Virus record (IMG/VR): IMGVR_UViG_3300031672_000003
Span: 1-43,945 of that record
Direction: 5' to 3' (one strand)
Length of the DNA: 43,945 bases
Origin: a virus
Shown piece by piece: positions 12,961 through 17,845 of this stretch. The position numbers and the translations under genes are program-made. Numbering within the stretch: position 1 is the first letter of the stretch; each line of letters begins with the position of its first letter. Below the pieces are notes generated by a model. It saw only the letters and a program-made list of their open reading frames with translations. It had not been told where the DNA came from and ran no database searches.

Positions 12961-13000
12961 CAAGAAAAAGGCCCGGAAGGGAATCACTCCCCGCCGGGCC
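12961..13000 (-). terminator. Rho-independent terminator of the 16.2-13.0 kb leftward block
   Basis: On the minus strand GGCCCGG (13000-12994) pairs with CCGGGCC (12976-12970), with further pairing GGGA/TCCC inside, followed by TTTTTCTT. It lies about 40 bases after the stop at 13039 and should end transcripts before the repeat region. Confidence 0.85.
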
Positions 13001-13038
13001 TACGCGGTACGCTCTACCTCTCCGCGTTAGTTATGCGG

Positions 13039-13554
13039 TCAAGAGAGAGGATTGCTAACGCCCGGAGACGGCTGCGGCTCCGGCCCCTGCTTAAACTGCC
13101 CAGTCTCCGCTCTCGGCTGCGGGGCAGTATCCTCCTTCGGCACTGCTCGTGGCTCAAACACCGCGCGAATGGAGCGAATCTGCCCTTGCAACCGCTCCAC
13201 TTCCTCACTCAAGAGTTGGTTCTCTGCGATCAAGTTCTCGCCCTGCTGCCGGAGAGAGAACACTTCGTCAGTTTGCACCGAAACCTGCCGTTCCAACTCC
13301 GCCACTCTCGCCAGCGCACCGTCCCGCTGACCCCTCACCACCGTCACTTGCTCGTCGAGTTCCTTGTTCCGGCTCCGAAGATACTCCAAATCCCCGTGCA
13401 TCTGCCGGACTTCCTCCCGAAGGCTCTTCACCTCCCCCGCAAGTCTCGTCGCATTCGCCACCGTGTCCAGGAGCTTCTGGAACATCTGCTTGATGGCGCG
13501 CATTTCCTCTGTATCCTCTGCTGTGTTGCTTTCTGCCGTGTAGTTCGTATCCAT
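13039..13554 (-). CDS. Coiled-coil protein
   Basis: A 171-residue protein dominated by a long coiled coil from about residue 20 to 125 (heptad-like segments such as KSLREEVRQMHGDLEYLRSR and AENQLLSEEVERLQ), with a Pro/Gln/Glu-rich disordered tail. AGGAG seven bases before ATG 13554 fixes the start. It is the last gene of its transcript, before the terminator. Coiled coils of this kind can be scaffolds or tethers; the function is unknown. Confidence 0.7.
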   Translation of the reverse strand: MDTNYTAESNTAEDTEEMRAIKQMFQKLLDTVANATRLAGEVKSLREEVRQMHGDLEYLRSRNKELDEQVTVVRGQRDGALARVAELERQVSVQTDEVFSLRQQGENLIAENQLLSEEVERLQGQIRSIRAVFEPRAVPKEDTAPQPRAETGQFKQGPEPQPSPGVSNPLS

Positions 13555-13575
13555 TGCCGTGCTCCTAAGTAGAAA

Positions 13576-13601
13576 TAGGTGGGGCACCATTGCCCCACCT
13601 A
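13576..13601 (-). terminator. Hairpin between two leftward genes, terminator-like
   Basis: TAGGTGGGGCA (13576-13586) and TGCCCCACCTA (13591-13601) form a perfect 11-bp stem with a four-base loop. In the leftward direction it is followed by TTTCTACTT. It sits just ahead of the ribosome-binding site of the coiled-coil gene, so it may attenuate transcription or protect the downstream mRNA. Confidence 0.6.
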
Positions 13602-13621
13602 CCAGTTCAACTCCCGCCAAC

Positions 13622-14212
13622 TTACGCGCGTGCTTCCTGCCCCTTCCCTTTCTTCGGCTTCGCCGGGTTCTTTGCGATCAGTTCTTCGTCTGGGCTAATC
13701 CCACTCAAGTCGATAAGCCCTGTGGTCTCTTGCTTCTCCTTCTCCTGCTCCGCAAGGTTCGCTTGCGCAATCTTCATCAGCCTCGCGCCGTGCTCACCTT
13801 CCAGATACGCCTTCGCCGCAGCGGTGATCTGGCTGGCCTTGTAGTGGCTGACCTTCCCGCCTTTCTTCTTGATCGCGTCCTTGACCAGCGCCTTAGCCAG
13901 CCGGAGAGCTTCAGTCTTGGCTGCGCCGGAAACCTTACTCCGACCGCCAGTGACCCTAATCTCTCCATTCTTCATCTTCTCCCATTGCTCCGCGACCACT
14001 TCCATAATGGCCTTCTGGTGCGAAGCAAGCTTGCCCCCTTCCATGCCCTTCGCAGACTTCAGCTTGCTCTGGCCACGGTTGAGAACAACCTTCGCTCCTT
14101 GGAGAAGTATCTCCTTCAGCACGTCATCCGGCAGGGCCATGATGTCGTCAGTGTCGATCTCCATCCCCTGCCCTGCCCCGGCCTTCGGGACAGGAATGTT
14201 AAGCATACTCAT
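13622..14212 (-). CDS. Hypothetical basic protein downstream of a hammerhead ribozyme
   Basis: A 196-residue Lys-rich protein. The middle contains AAKTEALRLAKALVKDAIKKKG and SHYKASQITAAAKAYLEG, helices that could bind nucleic acid; the tail is Lys/Pro-rich (KNPAKPKKGKGQ). ATG 14212 is chosen because AAGGAG lies seven bases upstream. After cleavage by the ribozyme at 14273-14330 its mRNA would begin about 88 bases before the start codon. No family is recognised. Confidence 0.65.
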   Translation of the reverse strand: MSMLNIPVPKAGAGQGMEIDTDDIMALPDDVLKEILLQGAKVVLNRGQSKLKSAKGMEGGKLASHQKAIMEVVAEQWEKMKNGEIRVTGGRSKVSGAAKTEALRLAKALVKDAIKKKGGKVSHYKASQITAAAKAYLEGEHGARLMKIAQANLAEQEKEKQETTGLIDLSGISPDEELIAKNPAKPKKGKGQEARA

Positions 14213-14272
14213 CCATCTTCTCCTTCGGTTGCTGACTTGGATGCCAGCTAGCCGTGTCACAGTCTAGCATTG

Positions 14273-14330
14273 GGCCTCATCAGGTTGCGCCTTACGCAAC
14301 GAGGGAGCGAGAGGTTGCTCCCTTTCGGCC
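14273..14330 (-). ncRNA. Type II hammerhead ribozyme
   Basis: On the minus strand, in order: stem II strand GGCC (14330-14327); conserved GAAA (14326-14323); stem III GGGAGC / GCTCCC (14322-14317 and 14308-14303) with an 8-base loop; U16.1 and C17 (14302, 14301); stem I GTTGCG / CGCAAC (14300-14295 and 14289-14284) with loop TAAGG; conserved CTGATGA (14283-14277); closing stem II strand GGCC (14276-14273). Every invariant core base is present, and the A of GAAA pairs with U16.1. Stem II is the open end, so it is type II. Cleavage is predicted between 14301 and 14300. CCAGC upstream and GCTGG downstream may extend the outer helix. It lies between genes at 14382 and 14212. Confidence 0.88.
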
Positions 14331-14381
14331 TTCATACGCGGCTGGAACGATAGCCCTTAGTGGCGTGTAGGGCGACATGAC

Positions 14382-14609
14382 CTAATCCTTAATGAGCCGC
14401 TGGCAGCGTTTGCAGCGCGTCTCGATAAACATGTCCAAGCTCCAACCGTGGCGCGGAACGAGTCCGCAAAGCGCGGGCTGGCGTGTGATCTCACTGAATT
14501 TGGCGTCGGCCGCGGCTTCGACCGCGTGAAGCCGCCAGCCCCGTTGGCCGCCGTCGTGGCCGGTCGCTGGCGAGCGGGGATTAGGAGCCGTGGTGAGCCA
14601 ATGCTTCAT
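14382..14609 (-). CDS. Small zinc-binding phage protein
   Basis: A 75-residue protein. The C-terminal half reads RQPALCGLVPRHGWSLDMFI then CKRCQRLI. The 'ALCGL.PrHGW' box followed by a CxxC is a recurrent small phage protein type; the three Cys and a His probably bind zinc. Biological role unknown. It is the gene immediately upstream of the first hammerhead ribozyme, so its mRNA would end with the ribozyme's 5' product. Confidence 0.6.
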   Translation of the reverse strand: MKHWLTTAPNPRSPATGHDGGQRGWRLHAVEAAADAKFSEITRQPALCGLVPRHGWSLDMFIETRCKRCQRLIKD

Positions 14610-14612
14610 GGC

Positions 14613-14816
14613 CTATACCCCGCTCGACCAAGTGTTCGGATCGTAGCCGAACATCTTTTCGACCCGCCGAAACTGTGCGACCGCTTCATGGTAAACGGCT
14701 CGCCCATCCGGGCCGTCATCGTTGGCGGCGGTTTCGACCAACCGGCTTATGGCGATCTGCATCCCGTTCATAAGCCGGTCCTGCGCCTCTTGCTTGACGA
14801 CCTTGCGGTCGGGCAT
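14613..14816 (-). CDS. Hypothetical protein, helical
   Basis: A 67-residue helical protein (KQEAQDRLMNGMQIAISRLVE, REAVYHEAV-like second helix, then FRRVEKMFGYDPNTW). GGGAGG precedes the ATG. It is three bases from both neighbours, so the three small genes are co-transcribed. The function is unknown. Confidence 0.6.
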   Translation of the reverse strand: MPDRKVVKQEAQDRLMNGMQIAISRLVETAANDDGPDGRAVYHEAVAQFRRVEKMFGYDPNTWSSGV

Positions 14817-14819
14817 GGC

Positions 14820-14978
14820 TCAGCCCTCCCGCTTGTTAAGGTCGCGTGCCCGGCGCTTCGCGGCGGCTTCATCCTCGTACCGGGCGATGACCCGGTTAAA
14901 GCCGCGGAACGTGGCAACCACGGCGTAAGGGTGGGCTGCATCAAAGGTCATCTTCTGGACTTCGTAGAGCTTCGTCAT
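14820..14978 (-). CDS. Small hypothetical protein
   Basis: A 52-residue protein starting MTKLYEVQKMTFDAAHPYAV and ending with a basic helix (DEAAAKRRARDLNKREG). It resembles a common type of small phage protein with 'KMTFDAAHPYAVV'. AGGAG seven bases before ATG 14978 supports this start. The frame stays open to a TTG at 15137 that itself has AGGAGG six bases upstream, so a 105-residue form, or a leader peptide fused in frame, is a real alternative. Confidence 0.6.
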   Translation of the reverse strand: MTKLYEVQKMTFDAAHPYAVVATFRGFNRVIARYEDEAAAKRRARDLNKREG

Positions 14979-15158
14979 GGCCGTCTCCTGTTTGCCTATG
15001 CCGTTAATATGGCACAAGCCGTTGTGGGAGACAACCGGATATATCGCATAGGTACGACGGGAGGTATGCGTGGGGCGCAACCGGATAAGCATGATTGGCA
15101 TATCAGTCCGCCGGTGCTTTTTGCGTTTGTTAGGCAAGTGGCTCCTCCTATGTTGCGA

Positions 15159-15188
15159 AGTATAGCACACCCCGCGATCACTTTCCAA
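15159..15188 (-). promoter_or_regulatory. Leftward promoter with overlapping GTGATC half-sites
   Basis: On the minus strand, -35 TTGGAA (15188-15183), 18-base spacer, -10 TATACT (15164-15159). The region 15171-15219 holds several GATCAC/GTGAT half-sites in both orientations, and CCCCGATCAC pairs with GTGATCGCGGGG across a 27-base loop. This suggests operator control of the genes from 14978 leftward. Confidence 0.6.
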
Positions 15189-15252
15189 TCACGGTTTATC
15201 ACATTCCCGTGATCGGGGCGTGACTGTTGATAACAGCTTCGTGAATGGGATG

Positions 15253-15438
15253 TTACTTGATTTCCCCCGATCTGTCAGTAAAGGGCCGCACGTAGTTAAT
15301 GCTAACCTCCTGTTGATCGTATTGCTCTTCATATATGTCCTGTCGTGCCAGCCATTCCTCCGCTTCCCTCATTGTTATAAATGGGCCATAGAACGAGGTT
15401 GTATTCCGGTCCACCACGGCTATAATATAGCTTCCCAT
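15253..15438 (-). CDS. Small hypothetical protein
   Basis: A 61-residue protein (MGSYIIAVVDRNTTSFYGPF...) with a short beta start, FYGPFITMREAEEWL as strand-helix, and an acidic Gln-rich end. The pattern 'GPF.t..eAe.Wl' is common in small phage proteins of unknown function. AGGAG lies upstream of the ATG. Confidence 0.6.
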   Translation of the reverse strand: MGSYIIAVVDRNTTSFYGPFITMREAEEWLARQDIYEEQYDQQEVSINYVRPFTDRSGEIK

Positions 15439-15447
15439 TGCTCTCTC

Positions 15448-15540
15448 CTATCTCCAAACCACCACCACCACGCAAAGCCCTACCCAAACCACCAAAACCG
15501 CGTAGGTTAGGGCAGGGGTAAGGTAGACCTCACTCAGCAT
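15448..15540 (-). CDS. 30-residue single-pass membrane microprotein
   Basis: The frame reads MLSEVYLTPALTYAVLV... and ends VVVVVWR before TAG. About 20 consecutive hydrophobic residues form one probable transmembrane helix, followed by a single Arg. AGGAGG lies about six bases before ATG 15540, a strong start signal. It overlaps the 3' end of the upstream gene by 11 bases, and its stop sits in the ribosome-binding region of the next gene. It could be a holin-like or regulatory membrane peptide. Confidence 0.5.
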   Translation of the reverse strand: MLSEVYLTPALTYAVLVVWVGLCVVVVVWR

Positions 15541-15721
15541 CCGTTTCCTCCTCTCTCCTATTTAGCGATAGCCCTCGCCCGGTGTAGGTGTTCCCTATCC
15601 CCAGGTTCGGATCAGGTGTAGGCCCATGCAATCTCACCATTGCCAGATGCCTCGCCCCCGCTTCGTACTTCGCACTAACTACAACGTTAGTTCCGCCAGC
15701 GCTTGTGAAGTGATAGCGCAT
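15530..15721 (-). CDS. Small hypothetical protein downstream of second ribozyme
   Basis: A 63-residue protein (MRYHFTSAGGTNVVVSAKY...), beta-rich at the start with LAMVRLHGPTPDP in the middle and a charged tail. AAGGAG about seven bases before ATG 15721 marks the start; the longer open frame above runs through the ribozyme and is rejected. After ribozyme cleavage its mRNA would have a leader of about 170 bases. The function is unknown. Confidence 0.55.
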   Translation of the reverse strand: MRYHFTSAGGTNVVVSAKYEAGARHLAMVRLHGPTPDPNLGIGNTYTGRGLSLNRREEETDAE

Positions 15722-15864
15722 CGCCGTTCTCCTTTCGCGCCGCCCCGCCGCTCGCCGCCAATCCGCCTCCGCTCGACCCTTGGCCGCCCTAGCGGCCCTT
15801 CGGCTTCCGCGCACCAGCGGCGAGTTGTGGGCGATTGTGCCCCATCCTGCTTCGGCTCGACTTG

Positions 15865-15921
15865 GGCCATCATCAGCACGGGCCTTACCCGTGGACGGCG
15901 CATTCGCGCGCCGTTTCGGCC
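15865..15921 (-). ncRNA. Second type II hammerhead ribozyme (stem II variant)
   Basis: On the minus strand: GGCC (15921-15918); GAAA (15917-15914); stem III CGGCGC / GCGCCG (15913-15908, 15901-15896) with 6-base loop; U16.1 and C17 (15895, 15894) giving a GUC cleavage triplet; stem I CACGGG / CCCGTG (15893-15888, 15882-15877) with loop TAAGG, identical to the first ribozyme; CTGATGA (15876-15870); one extra T (15869); GGCC (15868-15865). The extra T before stem II is the only departure from the first copy and might lower activity. Both copies share AAGGCCGAAA and GGCCCAA at their ends. Cleavage is predicted between 15894 and 15893. Confidence 0.8.
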
Positions 15922-15927
15922 TTTGGG

Positions 15928-16233
15928 CTAGGCTCGATGTCCTCCCTGTGCCTGCGCCGACAGCCAGTCCGCTAGCCCTTGGCTATCCTTCGGCTCCTTC
16001 TTCGGCTTCCGCTCCCTCGCCGGCCCTACCGCGACACTAAGCTTGCCGAAGTTATATCCAAACTTCAGCTCTTGCCCTTCCGGCATATTCGCGCCGAACG
16101 CTTCCCGCATCGCCTGTTCAAACTTCGCCTTATCCGCTGCGTAAACGCGATACTGCGCCTTCATACCCGTGTACGCTTCTTGCAAATGCGGCAGCAGCGT
16201 GCTCGGATCAATCTCTTTCCAATCGCCAGACAT
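15928..16233 (-). CDS. Hypothetical protein, first gene of the 16.2-13.0 kb leftward block
   Basis: A 101-residue protein. It has a helical N-terminal half (TLLPHLQEAYTGMKAQYRVY, AADKAKFEQAMREAFG) and a strand segment LKFGYNFGKLSVAVGPA before a Lys/Glu-rich linker and a C-terminal helix (GLADWLSAQA). Phage proteins with 'lkFGYNFGkLsvAv' are common; the function is unknown. GGAGG precedes ATG 16233. The second hammerhead core begins seven bases after its stop. Confidence 0.65.
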   Translation of the reverse strand: MSGDWKEIDPSTLLPHLQEAYTGMKAQYRVYAADKAKFEQAMREAFGANMPEGQELKFGYNFGKLSVAVGPARERKPKKEPKDSQGLADWLSAQAQGGHRA

Positions 16234-16465
16234 AGCCTTCCTCCACTCTCTCCGCCCCTTGGGGCTTGCTCGGCATATCGCCGCGTCGAGTATCGTGCTG
16301 GTGAAATGTGGCCGAAATAAGTTTGAGCGATCACGAAATCGATCACGCTTTTTCACAACATCGTGATCGAGCCTTGGCGCGGCTTTTGCACTCTGCAACC
16401 CGCGTGCCAAGGCGCTCTGCGATAGCAGCATAGCTGCCTTGCGCGCCACGCAACTGTTGCCCTTC

Positions 16466-16518
16466 CGCCACAGTGACCAATCTGCCACACTGTCTCGCCT
16501 GCGCAACAGTGACAAATC
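16466..16518. repeat. Pair of 17-bp direct repeats
   Basis: CGCCACAGTGACCAATC (16466-16482) and CGCAACAGTGACAAATC (16502-16518) differ at two positions and are 36 bases apart. The related CAACTGTTGC (16451-16460) and CACACTGTC (16486-16494) lie in the opposite orientation nearby. They may be operator sites. Confidence 0.5.
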
Positions 16519-16682
16519 GGCAACGGGGGAGGGGCGGCCCCCAAAACTCGCGCGCGGATTCGGGCCAATGGTCCCTCGCAAACTGCGGGTGAAATGAAAG
16601 GCCCATATACTTCGTGGGGTTTGCGAAGGAGCCATACGCTTCGCGATCACGGCGAGGTAACGTTTGCGTGAGGTGGGTGGTA

Positions 16683-16711
16683 TTGACATTTCGCGCGAAG
16701 TGTGGTATAAT
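16683..16711 (+). promoter_or_regulatory. Perfect consensus sigma70 promoter for the virion block
   Basis: TTGACA (16683-16688), 17-base spacer, TATAAT (16706-16711). The spacer contains the perfect palindrome TTCGCGCGAA (16690-16699), a candidate operator. The ATG at 16720 follows the -10 by only eight bases and no Shine-Dalgarno is present, so the transcript is likely leaderless or nearly so. Confidence 0.85.
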
Positions 16712-16719
16712 GCTTAGTT

Positions 16720-17124
16720 ATGGATAGGAAGCTCACACTCGCCGCTGAAGGCTTTCAGGAGGTGGATCGCGCCGCGCAGCCGGTGGGGGTCTATTGCCTC
16801 TTGCTGCGTGGGGAGGTTGTCTACGTTGGACAGAGCGTGAGTGTGTATCGGCGGCTGGCGCAGCATCATGGGTCAACGCGGCGGAAGAAGAACTACCTCA
16901 ACACGCCATTCGGCGATTCGCGCACGATACACATAGAATTCGATGCGGTGATGGTAAAGTGGTGCTCGAAGGATCGGCTCGATCTTCTAGAAGAGGAACT
17001 GATCCGCCGCTATCGACCAAAGCATAACGTCATCATTCGCGATGAGTTGCCGGACCTTCCTGTCGATCTCTCCGCGCTCGGCCTGAATGCGGTCGATACC
17101 TCCTTCAAGCGCAGGCATCTATGA
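16720..17124 (+). CDS. GIY-YIG nuclease-domain protein
   Basis: A 134-residue protein. GVYCLLLRGEVVYVGQS contains the GIY-like (GVY) and YIG-like (YVG) strands, followed by YRRLAQH with the expected Arg and ELIRRYRPKHN with the catalytic-type Glu. These are the landmarks of GIY-YIG endonucleases (UvrC, homing enzymes). No separate DNA-binding domain is visible. It is the first gene of the virion block, overlaps the next gene as ATGA, and ends FKRRHL. It could assist packaging cleavage, act as a free-standing homing nuclease, or attack competing DNA. Confidence 0.8.
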   Translation: MDRKLTLAAEGFQEVDRAAQPVGVYCLLLRGEVVYVGQSVSVYRRLAQHHGSTRRKKNYLNTPFGDSRTIHIEFDAVMVKWCSKDRLDLLEEELIRRYRPKHNVIIRDELPDLPVDLSALGLNAVDTSFKRRHL

Positions 17125-17777
17125 ACGCCATCGCCCGCGAAGAACTCTCCGTAGTCGAACGCTTCCGCGAATCGCACCACGCAGTCGCGATGATGTTTGC
17201 TGCGGGCATGCATCATTCGATGATCCGCCAGCGGACTGGCTACTCGACCCGGCGCCTTACCCTCCTCTGGAACGACCCCTCCTTCCAGGAGCTAATCGCG
17301 GTCTACGGCAAGCGCGTGCGCGAGAAGTACGACGAGAACATTGACCATTACCTCGACCTCGGCATGAGCAACATGATCCGTGCCGAAGCGCAGATCGCGG
17401 AGGCCCTTGACAAGAGCGAGGAGCCTGGGGCCGACCCCATCTCTCTCGTAGTCCTCGACCGGATCGCGCAGGGCCGCGCCGATCGCTTTGGCTATTCCAA
17501 GCACGCAACGGTTCGCGTGGAACACGATTTCGCCCGGCGAATGGATGACGCGATCACGCGCTCTTCGCAAGCGAAGCTAATCGAACATTCAGAAACTGAA
17601 CCAGCGCCAGCTTCAGCCCCTCAGGCTTCGCCAGTGCTGGTTCAGGAGGCTCGACCTACTCCAAGGTCTACCCCAGCGGTGCGGGTTGAGCCTCAACAAT
17701 CTCCCGCCTCGCGCGGGAGTTCGGCAGCTGGCGTGTCCTTCGCCGCTGTCCTTCGGGGGAGGCTGCGCACCGCGTAA
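17121..17777 (+). CDS. Terminase small subunit-like protein
   Basis: A 218-residue protein directly before the large terminase. The N-terminus holds a helix-turn-helix-like stretch (VAMMFAAGMHHSMIRQRTG then YSTRRLTLLWNDPSFQELI), typical of DNA-recognition domains in small terminases. A helical middle (residues 60-130) could mediate oligomerisation, and the Pro/Ala/Ser-rich tail looks disordered. The assignment rests on position and architecture; it would recognise the packaging site on concatemeric DNA. Confidence 0.65.
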   Translation: MNAIAREELSVVERFRESHHAVAMMFAAGMHHSMIRQRTGYSTRRLTLLWNDPSFQELIAVYGKRVREKYDENIDHYLDLGMSNMIRAEAQIAEALDKSEEPGADPISLVVLDRIAQGRADRFGYSKHATVRVEHDFARRMDDAITRSSQAKLIEHSETEPAPASAPQASPVLVQEARPTPRSTPAVRVEPQQSPASRGSSAAGVSFAAVLRGRLRTA

Positions 17778-17793
17778 GCCTCCGGGTGGGTGA

Positions 17794-17829
17794 GGGGGCT
17801 AGGCTGTTTCGTGCTCCAGCCTAGCCCCC
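17794..17829 (+). promoter_or_regulatory. Stem-loop just ahead of the large terminase gene
   Basis: GGGGGCTAGGCT (17794-17805) and AGCCTAGCCCCC (17818-17829) form a perfect 12-bp stem with a 12-base loop. It ends four bases before the AAGGGG ribosome-binding region and has no T run, so it is more likely a translation or mRNA-stability element than a terminator. Confidence 0.6.
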
Positions 17830-17845
17830 GATAAAGGGGAAGAGG

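Larger units (their letters stand above)
16234..16719. promoter_or_regulatory. Divergent control region between leftward and rightward blocks
   Basis: 486 bases with no gene I can support firmly. It contains GATCACG at 16329-16335, 16341-16347 and 16645-16651 and its complement at 16362-16368, a pair of 17-bp direct repeats (16466-16518), and the rightward promoter at 16683-16711. No convincing leftward promoter was found, though one must lie here to serve the gene at 16233. A weak 87-codon leftward frame at 16343-16606 is discussed under findings. Confidence 0.6.

Noticed and set aside
13774-13780. Another CTGATGA on the minus strand
   Set aside because: It lies inside a coding sequence and lacks the preceding stem I hairpin, UC site and GAAA, so it is not a hammerhead.
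14272-14382. tRNA or tRNA-like element in the gap holding the first ribozyme
   Set aside because: The tandem hairpins looked tRNA-like at first, but no acceptor stem, T-arm consensus or CCA was found; the hammerhead explains both hairpins.
15679-15903. Leftward frame of 74 codons over the second ribozyme
   Set aside because: It has no ribosome-binding site, is Arg/Gly-rich filler, and overlaps both the ribozyme core and the gene at 15530-15721.
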